DNA of 64,000 nucleotides from Luteolibacter sp. LG18 (GCF_036322585.1 NZ_AP024600.1:4340001-4404000), one strand, 5' to 3'. Counted from the stretch's first letter, positions 7,958 to 16,137 are shown. Translations and numbers: made by a program. The notes: a model not told the origin generated them from the sequence alone.

Positions 7958-8791
7958 GTGGAACTCCTCGCCAATCCCTTCTTCCAGCGCGCGCTCGCCG
8001 CGGCGGCCTTCATCGGCTTCGCCAACGGGTTCTTCAGCGGCTTCGTGATCCTGCGCCGCAGCGCCCTCTCCGTGAGCGCGCTGTCCCACACCATGCTGCC
8101 GGGCATCGCGCTGGCGATCCTGGCCACAGGCGCGCTGACGCAGTGGAACGCCTTCGCGGGCGCCATGTTCGCGGCGCTGCTGGTGGGGCTCGGCTCGGTG
8201 GCGGTCGCGCGCGGCAACCGCATCGAGCAAGGTACGGCGCTCGCCGTACTTTACACCGCGTCCTTCGCCGCCGGAGTGGCGGTGCTGCCGCTGCTGAACA
8301 CCCGCCGCCAACTGGAGGACTGGCTCTTCGGCAACATCCTCGCGGTGGGGAACCACGATCTCGTCGTGTCCTTCGCCACCGGCGCGGTGGTGCTGCTTTC
8401 GACCAGCCTGCTGATGCGGCCGATCCTGCTGACCTTGTTCGAACCGAACGTGGCCGCGGCCCAGGGCGTGCCGGTCCGCTTCGTCCATTACCTGCTTTCC
8501 GGCCTGCTCGTCCTGTCCCTCGTCTCCTCCCTCCAGGCGGTTGGCTGCGTGTTGTCGGTGGGCCTGCTGGTGGCTCCGGCCGCCACGGTGTCCCTGCTGA
8601 CCGACCGCACCTCGGCGTTGTTCTGGGGGGGAGGGTTGATCGGTGCGGTCGGCTCCGCGGGGGCCGTGGTGGTTTCCTCGGTGCTGGGGATCTCGCCGGG
8701 TCCGGCGATCGTGATGTTGCTGGGGCTGCTCTTCGTGGCGGCCTACCTGTTCAGCCCGCGTTACGGACTGCTGTGGCGCAAGCGCCATTGA
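7958..8791 (+). CDS. Metal ABC transporter permease (ABC-3 family)
   Basis: Membrane subunit paired with the preceding ATPase. The 277-residue protein is mostly hydrophobic with about eight or nine membrane helices. The conserved ABC-3 pattern is visible: FANGFFSGFVILRRSALSVSALSHTMLPGIA near the start (ZnuB/MntB family), and GCVLSVGLLVAPAATVSLL near residues 190-208. It starts with GTG at 7958. Its 3' end overlaps the tail of a gene on the opposite strand by 41 bases. No periplasmic binding-protein gene follows, so one must be elsewhere in the genome. Confidence 0.9.
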   Translation: MELLANPFFQRALAAAAFIGFANGFFSGFVILRRSALSVSALSHTMLPGIALAILATGALTQWNAFAGAMFAALLVGLGSVAVARGNRIEQGTALAVLYTASFAAGVAVLPLLNTRRQLEDWLFGNILAVGNHDLVVSFATGAVVLLSTSLLMRPILLTLFEPNVAAAQGVPVRFVHYLLSGLLVLSLVSSLQAVGCVLSVGLLVAPAATVSLLTDRTSALFWGGGLIGAVGSAGAVVVSSVLGISPGPAIVMLLGLLFVAAYLFSPRYGLLWRKRH

Positions 8792-9227
8792 GACCGCCGC
8801 CGAAGCCCGGGGGGACATGGCCGGCGCGGCCGTTCAGCCAGCGTTCCGCTTCCTCGCGGTTGTGGAAGATCCGGGTGCGGTCGGTGGCGCGCGTCCAGTG
8901 GCCGAGCATCCGCACCAGCCCGAAGGCCGCGGAATTCCCGACAATGAAGGCGAGCCAGCCATTCGAGCGGTAGCCGTCGCGGCGCAGCAGCAGGGCCAGC
9001 CGCAGGACATCGTTCGAGGACAGGTCCAGATAGGCTCCGCTGAAGTCGATCAGTCCGTGGAGTTCCGGTGACCAGGCCGGGTCGCAAACCGCGGCTTCGG
9101 CCGTGGCGCGCAAATCGTCCAACCCGACCGATCCCTGGTACTCCTCGATACGCAGCCGACGTGCCGGGTCTATCCGGTACCGGCACGTCGGCGCTGGGGG
9201 GGGAAAGTAAAAGTTAGAGAGATTCAT
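8751..9227 (-). CDS. SpoIIAA/STAS-like domain protein
   Basis: A 158-residue predicted cytosolic protein. The segment from about residues 15-130 alternates strands and helices in a way that resembles STAS/SpoIIAA-like proteins: YRIDPARRLRIEEYQG, a DDLRATAEAAVCDP helix, GLIDFSGAYLDLS, and RTRIFHNREEAERWL at the end, where STAS-like proteins often have an 'F.....A..WL' motif. Such proteins bind small hydrophobic ligands or act in partner switching. The C-terminal 25 residues are Gly-rich and antisense to the permease 3' end, so the true stop would have been moved there by overlap. Assignment is from pattern only. Confidence 0.55.
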   Translation of the reverse strand: MNLSNFYFPPPAPTCRYRIDPARRLRIEEYQGSVGLDDLRATAEAAVCDPAWSPELHGLIDFSGAYLDLSSNDVLRLALLLRRDGYRSNGWLAFIVGNSAAFGLVRMLGHWTRATDRTRIFHNREEAERWLNGRAGHVPPGFGGGLNGACATAVRNAG

Positions 9228-9444
9228 GATATTCTTAAATATCTGACCCGCGCATCAGTCGTTCGTTCAAAAAATCTTCAAATTCCGTCGCTCTAACCGC
9301 ACCTATTTTGGAGGTGTTATTGAAAAATGAATGATAAGGATTTCTTAATTAAATCGGCAGGCCGTTCTGCATGAATGGAAAGTGTTGGATTACCGGTCCA
9401 AAAAGAGGTGCGTCCGGCGGTGTCGCAAAGTAGGGTGCCGGGGG

Positions 9445-9765
9445 ATGTCGATGTTCGAAAAAATCGCCGAGGCGCGGATCGATGAGGCGATTGCTTCCGG
9501 AGAGCTGAAACCGCCGTCCGGACCGGCCGGTCCGTTGGACCTCGACGCGTACTTCGCCACTCCCGCGGAATGGCGGTCCACCCATGCGATGCTGAAGGGC
9601 CACGGCTTCGTGCCCCCGGAGGTGGATCTGATGAAGCGGGTGGACGAGCTGAAGGAGGCGCTGGAGGGCGAGAGTGATCCGCGCGAGCGGGCGCGGCTGT
9701 CCCTGGAGCTCCAGACCTGCCGGACCGCCTTCGCGATGGCGATGGAGCGGATGCGCGGGAAGTGA
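9445..9765 (+). CDS. DUF1992 (DnaJ-related) domain protein
   Basis: A 106-residue soluble helical protein. The N-terminal motif FEKIAEARIDEAIASGEL followed by a Pro-rich turn and LDLDAYFATP matches DUF1992, a domain found alone in bacteria and in DnaJ homologue subfamily C member 28 in animals. The rest is a helical hairpin with heptad-like charge spacing (MKRVDELKEALEGE). ATG at 9445 is chosen because the domain begins there; ATG at 9451 is equally good. Function is not established in bacteria. Confidence 0.8.
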   Translation: MSMFEKIAEARIDEAIASGELKPPSGPAGPLDLDAYFATPAEWRSTHAMLKGHGFVPPEVDLMKRVDELKEALEGESDPRERARLSLELQTCRTAFAMAMERMRGK

Positions 9766-9835
9766 GGCCAATCCAAGGATTCCGGAAACTTTCCGCTGGC
9801 ACCCGGCGTCCGCGCCCGTATCACTCCCTTGAGCA

Positions 9836-10213
9836 ATGATCACATTGACCGAACGCGCGGCCGCGGAGCTGCGGAGCATGCTGGAGAACAGGGGCGCGTC
9901 TCCGGAGACCGGGCTGCGTCTCGGGGTCAGCCGCGGCGGCTGCGCCGGCTGGCAGTATGAAATGGGCTTCGGCGTGGCCGAGGAAGGCGATGTGACCGTG
10001 GAGGCCCATGGAGCCCGGGTGATCGTGGCGGCGGACAGCCTCGACCGCCTGCGCGGCTGCGAGATCGACTACTCGGACGCCCTTTCCGACGCCGGATTCA
10101 AAATCCACAATCCGAATGCCGCCCGCTCCTGCGGCTGCGGCACTTCCTTTGAGACGGCGGACGAAGCGCCGGGAGCCAACGCCGTGGCGGACGGCGAAGC
10201 CTGCGGGTCCTGA
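9836..10213 (+). CDS. Iron-sulfur cluster assembly protein, IscA/HesB family
   Basis: A-type Fe-S carrier of 125 residues that transfers clusters from a scaffold to apo-proteins. All three family ligands are present: Cys36 in RGGCAGWQYEMGF, and Cys99 and Cys101 in SCGCGTSF. The HesB core is complete by about residue 105; a 20-residue Ala/Gly/Asp-rich tail with an extra Cys is added. ATG at 9836 sits at the start of the domain. No suf or isc genes are nearby, so it is a stand-alone copy. Whether it acts as IscA, SufA or ErpA cannot be told from sequence. Confidence 0.93.
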   Translation: MITLTERAAAELRSMLENRGASPETGLRLGVSRGGCAGWQYEMGFGVAEEGDVTVEAHGARVIVAADSLDRLRGCEIDYSDALSDAGFKIHNPNAARSCGCGTSFETADEAPGANAVADGEACGS

Positions 10214-10218
10214 TCGCC

Positions 10219-10986
10219 GTGCCACGCGTCGTCGAAGAACCGGCACCCCGCCGCCCGGCCTATTTCTGGTGGCTGCTCGCGAACATCCTCGCGGCCTGCT
10301 TCGCGCTCACGAGCTGGGTGGTGTGCCTGAACATCTTCCGTCATCCGGAAAACCCGCGGAACTATGAGATCCTGCGCAAGCTGAAGCGGCTGCCGGAGTT
10401 GAAACGCTACAAGGCGCTGGATGCGCCGACGGCGAACTCGCTCTCGCCGCGAGACCTCTACAAGAAGTTCAACGGCTTCGACGATGCCAAGCTGGCCCGG
10501 CTCAATCCCGCGCTGCTGCGGAACTACCTCACCAACTTCGAGCGCCCGCTGCTGCTCACCTACGTGGAGGGCAACTACAAGGTCCAGAGCGTCCGCCCGC
10601 TGCATGACGATACCTCGAAGGATGCGGACTTCTTCGCACCCGGATTCGTGGTGCGGGGCCGCGCGATGGTGAAGCCGGACGAGTTCACGCCGGTGCAGCC
10701 GTATCCGGTCATCATCGAGTATCTGTTCCCGACCGCCGATCGTGCCGCGTTCTCGTGGTTCAAGCCGGATGACATGCTCACCGTGACCAAGGCGCAGAAC
10801 TGCGCCGCGGTGCTTCACGTCTCGAAGGTCGAGGAAAAGGACGACCAGGGGAAACCCGAGCAGATCCTGTGCGTGACGGTGGTGCCGATCGTCTATGGCG
10901 ATTATCAGGTCGGCGACGACCGGGTGCTGAGCCTCGATCCGCCGGACCACTTCAAGCCCGGCGCGAAGTTCCCGCTCTTCAAGTGA
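10219..10986 (+). CDS. Hypothetical membrane-anchored protein
   Basis: A 255-residue protein with a single N-terminal transmembrane helix (about residues 14-38, FWWLLANILAACFALTSWVVCL), then a helical segment (LRKLKRLPELKRYKAL) and a mixed periplasmic domain. It begins with GTG at 10219, 5 bases after the IscA-like gene, so the two are likely co-transcribed. The predicted topology is short N-terminus inside, long domain outside. No family was recognised. Confidence 0.7.
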   Translation: MPRVVEEPAPRRPAYFWWLLANILAACFALTSWVVCLNIFRHPENPRNYEILRKLKRLPELKRYKALDAPTANSLSPRDLYKKFNGFDDAKLARLNPALLRNYLTNFERPLLLTYVEGNYKVQSVRPLHDDTSKDADFFAPGFVVRGRAMVKPDEFTPVQPYPVIIEYLFPTADRAAFSWFKPDDMLTVTKAQNCAAVLHVSKVEEKDDQGKPEQILCVTVVPIVYGDYQVGDDRVLSLDPPDHFKPGAKFPLFK

Positions 10987-11056
10987 GCCAGCGTGAAAAC
11001 GGTGTGAAGCCCCGGGGCGTTCTTGTCCGCGGGTGCATCCATGGCACGATGGGAGG

Positions 11057-11830
11057 ATGAAAGCCTTCCTGCTGTTCTGTGCGATGCTCGTCTCCGCCGC
11101 GGATCTCCATGCCGTGGAGGTCAAGGAAGAGGCCATCGTGCATGCAGGCACCCGCTTTCGTGTCGTCAAGCTGGAGCCCGCGGCCCTGCAGGTGGTGTGG
11201 AAGGATGAGAAGGGCGTTCCCTATCGGACCTTCGACAAGGTCCAAGCCCGCTTCGCCCGCGAGAAGAAGACGGTGAAGTTCATCGCGAACGCCGGGATTT
11301 TCGAGATGGGCGGCACGCCCTGCGGCCTGCATGTCGAGAATGGCAAGCTGCTCCATCCGCTGAACACCCGGGAAGCGGCTGGCAATTTCTATCTCAAGCC
11401 CACCGCGGTGTTCTCGGCTGGATCGGTGTTCACTCACGAAAAGCAATCCGCCTCGATCACCGAAACCGGCATCAAGGCGGCCCGCGAAAAGCGGATGGAA
11501 TTCCAAGGCGGTTGGATGCGCACGGCGAGGCTGGAAGTACAATCGGGCCCGGCATTGCTGTTAGAGGGCAGGCGCCATCCGGCATTCAAGGAGGGCTCGG
11601 AAAACAAGCTCGTCCGCAACGGCGTGGGCATCGATGACAAGGGCCGCGTGGTGTTCGCGATCACCGCTCCGGGGCAGGTGGTGAACTTCTGGGACTTCGC
11701 TGGGCTCTTCTTGAAACTCGGCTGCAAGGACGCGCTCTTTCTCGATGGCGACATCTCCCAGATGGCGGTGAATCCCACCGCCCCGATCGAGAGCAACTCG
11801 TTCGGGGCGATGTTCGTGGTGGCGGAGTGA
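11057..11830 (+). CDS. Phosphodiester glycosidase-like protein (DUF2233/NAGPA family), exported
   Basis: A 257-residue protein with a signal peptide (KAFLLFCAMLVSAADLHA). The mature part follows the phosphodiester glycosidase (NAGPA/YrrL-type) pattern: FIANAGIFEMGGTPCGLHVENGKLL (about 80-105), and the C-terminal LFLDGDISQMAVN (about 230-243), equivalent to the family LDGG-S motif. The family includes the human uncovering enzyme that removes N-acetylglucosamine from mannose-6-phosphate groups; bacterial members probably cut glycosyl phosphodiesters in the envelope. ATG at 11057 is preceded by GGGAGG, one of the clearer ribosome sites in the window. Confidence 0.8.
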   Translation: MKAFLLFCAMLVSAADLHAVEVKEEAIVHAGTRFRVVKLEPAALQVVWKDEKGVPYRTFDKVQARFAREKKTVKFIANAGIFEMGGTPCGLHVENGKLLHPLNTREAAGNFYLKPTAVFSAGSVFTHEKQSASITETGIKAAREKRMEFQGGWMRTARLEVQSGPALLLEGRRHPAFKEGSENKLVRNGVGIDDKGRVVFAITAPGQVVNFWDFAGLFLKLGCKDALFLDGDISQMAVNPTAPIESNSFGAMFVVAE

Positions 11831-11835
11831 GCGGA

Positions 11836-13197
11836 TCAGTTCGCGTCGTAGCGGAAGGGATCGGAGAACTTCGCATCACTCGTCACCGCGGTGTCGGTGA
11901 GCGTCTTGAGGAAGGCGACCAACGCGGCCTTCTGTCCGGCGTTCAGGTTCAACCGGCGGGGATTGCCCGCGCCGGGGTTGCCCGGTGGCACGCGGAGCTG
12001 GGGCGAAAGGTTGGGGTGGTTGACGACGCCGGAGTTGTAGAACTCGACCACCTCCTCGAGCGTGGCGAAGCGTCCGTCGTGCATGTAGGGCGCGGTGAGC
12101 TCGATGTTGCGGAGCGAACCGACCTTGAAGAAGCCCTCGTCCGCAGTGAGTCCGGTAATGCCGCCGAGGCCCTTGTCGACATACGGGTTTTCGAGCCCGT
12201 TGTTGAAGATGGCGTTGCCGGGTACGAAGTTGTCGCTGCCGTGGCAGGCGGCGCATCCGCCCTGGCCGGTGAAGATCGCGCGGCCCTGGTTCTCCTGGGC
12301 GGTGAAGTTGGCGAAGTTCTGTGGCACGCCGAGGTCATACTTGCTCGCACCGGACGCGATCGACCGGACGAACTGCGCCAGCGCCTTCGAAATGCGGTCG
12401 CTGGTCACCGTGGAGCTCCCGAAGGCCGAGGTGAAGAGGGTGGCGTAGTAGGGTTCGGCGGAAACCTTGCTCACCAGCTCGGTCAGCGTCAGACCCATCT
12501 CGGTGCTGTTCTGGATCGGCATCAGTACCTGGTCTTCCAGCGTGGCGGCGCGTTCGTCCCAGAAATAATGGCCGCGGAGATAGTAGCGGTTGCTGGTGAG
12601 GCCCATGGAATTCCGTGAGGTCTTGCCGCCGGCGAAGCCGGTGCTGAAGCGCTCGGGATCCGAGTAACCGTGGGCCGCCTGGTGGCAGGACGAGCACGAG
12701 ACCGTGTTGTTCGCCGAGAGCCGCTTGTCGTAGAACAGCACGCGGCCCAGCGTGGCCCCGGCATTGGTCACCGCGTTGTCGAAGGGCGTGTTGTCCTGGC
12801 CGCGGATCTGCGGGGTGAGCAGGTGCGCGGGCAGCGTTGGGTTCGCGTAGTTCGCGGCGGTGGCGGGGAGAAGCAGGGCATCGGCCACGTCATTGGCGGC
12901 GGTCTGCGCGTCCGAGTTGTAGCGGAGGCGGTAGAACAGTTGGGTGCCGTTGGTCTTCGGCAGTTGGATGCGGAGCAGGCTGTTGCGGACCTTCAGGGTG
13001 CCGGTGTCCGACCAGGTCGAAAGGTTCGAGGAAGCTTGCAGCGTCCAGACGCGGTTGCCGGTGTCGGTGAGATCGAGCCGGGCGAACGACGTGGTGCCGT
13101 TTCCAGGTTGGGTGGCGACCGATGATCCGGCCGGGAGCGGATCGGCGGTGGCGGCTACGGGTGAAAGAAGCAGGGCGGCGAATGTGAGGGTTTTCAC
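11836..13197 (-). CDS. Di-heme cytochrome c peroxidase (MauG/CcpA family) with N-terminal Ig-like domain
   Basis: Periplasmic di-heme enzyme of 453 residues. After a signal peptide (cleavage near residue 18) comes a ~75-residue beta domain containing WTLQASSNLSTW, of the type common in secreted Verrucomicrobial proteins. The peroxidase part has two heme c sites, CSSCH (168-172) and CAACH (315-319), the DKRLS loop, and the PYMHDGRFATLEEVVEFYNSG segment typical of the second heme domain. The family reduces hydrogen peroxide or acts as an oxidase on proteins. It follows the exported hydrolase gene by 41 bases on the same strand. Confidence 0.93.
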   Translation of the reverse strand: MKTLTFAALLLSPVAATADPLPAGSSVATQPGNGTTSFARLDLTDTGNRVWTLQASSNLSTWSDTGTLKVRNSLLRIQLPKTNGTQLFYRLRYNSDAQTAANDVADALLLPATAANYANPTLPAHLLTPQIRGQDNTPFDNAVTNAGATLGRVLFYDKRLSANNTVSCSSCHQAAHGYSDPERFSTGFAGGKTSRNSMGLTSNRYYLRGHYFWDERAATLEDQVLMPIQNSTEMGLTLTELVSKVSAEPYYATLFTSAFGSSTVTSDRISKALAQFVRSIASGASKYDLGVPQNFANFTAQENQGRAIFTGQGGCAACHGSDNFVPGNAIFNNGLENPYVDKGLGGITGLTADEGFFKVGSLRNIELTAPYMHDGRFATLEEVVEFYNSGVVNHPNLSPQLRVPPGNPGAGNPRRLNLNAGQKAALVAFLKTLTDTAVTSDAKFSDPFRYDAN

Positions 13198-13238
13198 ACC
13201 ATACTTCCGCCACGATCCGTGCTGCGAAACTAGGAAGT

Positions 13239-14276
13239 TTACCTCTGCTTAACCTGTGCCCGGCAGGTTTTACCATCCGCTAACACAGGAGCCTTGCAGG
13301 CATCGAGGTAGAAGCGGCAGAGGTCGGCGTAAAGCTCGTTCGACCCGGTGGCCAGTACGTTGCCATGACCGGCGGTGTGGACCACGCGGAAGGCTTTCCG
13401 AGGGCCGGGGAGGGCATCGTAGATCGCCTTTCCGGAGGACACGGGAATGAACTCGTCCTGATCGCCGTGGACGATGAGGGCGGGGATTTCGATGTGCTTC
13501 GCGGCATCGATCGGCCGGACGTCCGACGGGGTGAAACCCTCGCGGCAGAACACGCCGGTGGCACACGCGCCCGAGGCGAAGGGCGCGATGCAGGCAAGCT
13601 GGTGGATGGCGCCCGCCGCTCGACCGACCGGTTGATCGAGGGACGCGAACGACGCCACGCTCACGATGGAGGACCAGCGGTGATCGTCCCGTCCGGCGGC
13701 TTGCAGGGCGATCGCTCCGCCTTGGGAAATGCCGAACAAGGCGGCCGGGGCCGGGGCAAAGGAGAAGCGCTTCGCGGCATCGTCGAGCAGGTCCGCGGGC
13801 AGTGAATTCTCGCGATGGCCGAAGGTGGCGCTGGCGGCCGGATTCTCCCCGTGGCCCGGCAGGTCCGGAAGAATGCAGCGGAAACCCACGGCGCAGAGTC
13901 GCTCGGCGATCGGCAGGTTGTCCTCCTTGCGTCCGCAGAAGCCGTGGAGCAGCACGATGGTGCCGCGGATCTCCCCCCAGGGGCCGATCTTCACTCCACG
14001 CTTCGCGAGCGCATCGCGGACCATCCGGCCCTTGTTGGCGGGGCCGGGACGGGGCGAGGGGGTCACCAGCAGGCAGGGCGTGCCCTCCGCGCCGGTGTAG
14101 GATTGGATCCGCAGGCCGAAGTCGGAAGGAGCCCGCAAGATCTCGCGGTGGTAGTCCTGCAGCGAGCGGCGGTTGGGATGGAGCAATTGATCCGAGCCCC
14201 AGCACGCCAGACCGGCGAACGCGGTCAGCGTCAGCACCAGGGTGGCAAGGGTAAGGCGGCGGAGGAACTTCTTCAT
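13239..14276 (-). CDS. Alpha/beta hydrolase, membrane-anchored or exported
   Basis: Serine hydrolase of 345 residues with an N-terminal hydrophobic segment (about residues 7-27), so it is likely periplasmic. The fold markers are the oxyanion strand IVLLHGFCGRKED, the lid PDLPGHGENP, the nucleophile elbow GISQGG, the acid HGDQDEFIP and the late histidine in VHTAGHGN. The order is complete, so it should be active. The substrate is unknown. It is upstream of the peroxidase gene and divergent from ylbF-like (168-bp shared upstream region). Confidence 0.88.
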   Translation of the reverse strand: MKKFLRRLTLATLVLTLTAFAGLACWGSDQLLHPNRRSLQDYHREILRAPSDFGLRIQSYTGAEGTPCLLVTPSPRPGPANKGRMVRDALAKRGVKIGPWGEIRGTIVLLHGFCGRKEDNLPIAERLCAVGFRCILPDLPGHGENPAASATFGHRENSLPADLLDDAAKRFSFAPAPAALFGISQGGAIALQAAGRDDHRWSSIVSVASFASLDQPVGRAAGAIHQLACIAPFASGACATGVFCREGFTPSDVRPIDAAKHIEIPALIVHGDQDEFIPVSSGKAIYDALPGPRKAFRVVHTAGHGNVLATGSNELYADLCRFYLDACKAPVLADGKTCRAQVKQR

Positions 14277-14444
14277 TCCTAAGGACGGTGGCAGGATAGC
14301 GGTGAAATCCCCGTGGAGGGGAGAAGAATTCGAGATGAAAAGCGCCTTTGGGCGGGAAAACGGTGGGAAAATGTTCCGGGAAAATCACTCGCCCGGCTCC
14401 GGATGGGGGTTGCCAGCGGGGGCGAGCGGGGGTAGAGGGGGCGC

Positions 14445-14867
14445 ATGTCGATCTTAGCCGAAGAATCCACCGTGATCAGCAAGACCAAGGAACTGTGCGC
14501 CCAAATCGTGGCCGAGCCGCGCTTCAAGGAGCTCCAGGGCCAGGTCGAGCGCTTCCTCGATGACGATGCCGCCCGTCTCCAGTACCAGAGCGTGCACGAG
14601 CGCGGCGAAGAGCTTCATCAGAAGCGCCACGCCGGTGTGGAACTCGGTGCCGCGGAAATCCGCGAGTTCGAGGCCGCTCGCGATGCCCTGTTCGCCAACG
14701 AAATCGCCCGCGGCTTCCTCGAAGCCCAGCGCGAACTCGAGTCCATCCAGCAGACCATCGGCAAGTACGTGGGCATGACCCTCGAACTGGGCCGCGTGCC
14801 GGAAGCCGAGGACTTCGCCGAAGCCGAGGACGGCTGCTGCGGTGGCGGCGGCTGCGGCTGCCACTAA
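14445..14867 (+). CDS. YlbF/YmcA-family protein with Cys-rich C-terminal tail
   Basis: A 140-residue helical protein. The core (about 5-120: SKTKELCAQIVAEPRFKELQGQV, then a helix with FLEAQRELESIQQTIG) matches the YlbF/YmcA family, known in Bacillus subtilis as part of the Ric complex that influences RNA processing and biofilm and that binds Fe-S clusters. At its end is a tail DGCCGGGGCGCH with Cys131, 132, 137, 139 and His140, ideal as a metal or Fe-S ligand set. ATG at 14445. It is close to an IscA-like gene. Role in RNA processing is family-based inference. Confidence 0.8.
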   Translation: MSILAEESTVISKTKELCAQIVAEPRFKELQGQVERFLDDDAARLQYQSVHERGEELHQKRHAGVELGAAEIREFEAARDALFANEIARGFLEAQRELESIQQTIGKYVGMTLELGRVPEAEDFAEAEDGCCGGGGCGCH

Positions 14868-14879
14868 GCGATCCTGATT

Positions 14880-15395
14880 TTACCACTGCCGCCACAGCAG
14901 GGCTGTGGCGGCGGTCAGCGTCAACCCGACTAGGAAGGTCCGGTAGGCGTAGCGGAGGTAGCGGTATTTGTAGCGGTGGAGGACGCAGCCGAGCTGGTAG
15001 ATGTCCTCGGCCATGGCGTGGGTGATGCTGCTGTCCGAGGACAGGATGGCATCGAGCTCGCGGTGGAAGTCCTCGCGCGGATGTTGCGCGAAGGAGCCGA
15101 AGAACAGGGGATTCGGTGTGCGGTCCTTTTCCTTTTTCGCCCGCGGGAAGATCGCCAGCGCGGCGAAGAAACAGGCCGTGAAACAGGTGCCCGAAAGCAT
15201 GCCCAGGGTGGGCGTGAGACCGTGCTGGCTCACCTCATGGAAGAGGATGGAGAGCACCACGAAGGAGGCTCCGATCAGCACATTCGCCTTTTGATCCGCC
15301 ATCTGGCTGAGCGCCACGTGGTGGTTCTGGACGGTGCGGAGGAAGGTGGCGACGGCATTGTCGAAGCCGCGCGGGGTGGGTGTGCCGGAATCCAT
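14880..15395 (-). CDS. DUF5706 (Pycsar TM-effector-like) membrane protein
   Basis: A 171-residue protein. The segment LSQMADQKANVLIGASFVVLSILF (residues about 30-53) followed by a second helix and NPLFFGSFAQHPREDF is characteristic of DUF5706, the transmembrane domain of Pycsar antiphage effectors that open the inner membrane on a cyclic-nucleotide signal. A third helix lies near the C-terminus (FLVGLTLTAATALL). The start at 15395 (MDSGTPTP) fits better than the upstream ATG at 15476, which sits in a hairpin region. No cyclase or sensor gene is adjacent, so an immune role is unproven. Confidence 0.72.
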   Translation of the reverse strand: MDSGTPTPRGFDNAVATFLRTVQNHHVALSQMADQKANVLIGASFVVLSILFHEVSQHGLTPTLGMLSGTCFTACFFAALAIFPRAKKEKDRTPNPLFFGSFAQHPREDFHRELDAILSSDSSITHAMAEDIYQLGCVLHRYKYRYLRYAYRTFLVGLTLTAATALLWRQW

Positions 15396-15433
15396 CGTGG
15401 GACTCCAATTTGGCACGGCCCGGGAGGGGAAGG

Positions 15434-15488
15434 GAAGCCCGAAGGGGCTTCTGCCGGACGTCCACCGCAAGGGCACGGTGGACGTCCG
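15434..15488 (-). terminator. Two adjacent hairpins between the DUF5706 gene and the gene upstream
   Basis: A 13-bp perfect stem (CGGACGTCCACCG at 15455-15467 with 15476-15488, 8-base loop) is followed on the minus strand by a 7-bp stem (15434-15440 with 15445-15451) with a C(TTCG)G-type loop. They sit after the hypothetical gene ending at 15498. No T-run follows, so termination would be Rho-dependent or the stems protect mRNA ends. Confidence 0.5.
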
Positions 15489-15497
15489 AAAGAACGA

Positions 15498-16028
15498 TCA
15501 AGGCTTGATGCGGGCGAGCTCGAGGAACTTGTCGAGGCTCATCGCCACTTGGATCTGCGGCGTGGTCTGGATGACATGGAGGCCTTCGGCACGGGCCGGA
15601 AGGGCGCTGAACTGGAGGTTCAGTTCGGAAATTTCGCGGGGCACCTCCTCGCGGATTTCACCGGTGAGGAGGTCCTTGGTGATCTTGACGTCGAAGCCCT
15701 TGCCGTGGAGGACACGGTAGAAGGTCTCCTGGCTCGGCGTGGCGGAGGGAGCGCTGGTGCTGGATTCGGATTTCGCGGCGGGGCGCTTGATGCCGCTGCC
15801 CGCGTCCTTCTCACCCGTGGCGGGGCAAATGCCGGCCTGGGTCAGGTACTTCCCGGAGATGTAGATCGGGGCATCACCAGCGCGGCGGTAGCGCGGCGTG
15901 TCCTCCAGCGTCCACTTGCACTTGGCGGCTTCCAGCGACGCTTCCAGGGCTTCCGGGGTTGCATCGAGGCCGTTCTTCGCACGCAACTCGAGGATCTTCT
16001 CGAGGGTGTTGTTAGGGATGTTCAGCAT
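15498..16028 (-). CDS. Hypothetical protein
   Basis: A 176-residue soluble protein. It begins with a short helical region (NNTLEKILELRAKNG), has a Ser/Ala-rich linker (about 85-105) and ends in a compact domain with QETFYRVLHGKGFDVKITKDLLTGEIREE. ATG at 16028 is preferred because upstream sequence is a hairpin region. It lies downstream of the RGG-rich protein gene on the same strand. No family recognised; the C-terminal part reads like a small alpha/beta domain. Confidence 0.6.
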   Translation of the reverse strand: MLNIPNNTLEKILELRAKNGLDATPEALEASLEAAKCKWTLEDTPRYRRAGDAPIYISGKYLTQAGICPATGEKDAGSGIKRPAAKSESSTSAPSATPSQETFYRVLHGKGFDVKITKDLLTGEIREEVPREISELNLQFSALPARAEGLHVIQTTPQIQVAMSLDKFLELARIKP

Positions 16029-16099
16029 GGGGCGGCAGGGTTCTCCGGGACCTGCTGGCTGGCAAGGAGTTTCACACTCCCAAAGTGTATTTCGGTCTA

Positions 16100-16125
16100 T
16101 TTTCAGGCACGGAAATGCCTGAAAA
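16100..16125. repeat. Perfect 10-bp inverted repeat upstream of the hypothetical gene at 16028
   Basis: TTTTCAGGCA (16100-16109) and TGCCTGAAAA (16116-16125) with a 6-base spacer. It lies 72 bases upstream of the start at 16028 on the minus strand and could be an operator or a 5' leader hairpin. Confidence 0.5.
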
Positions 16126-16137
16126 CAGGGGAAAAGC

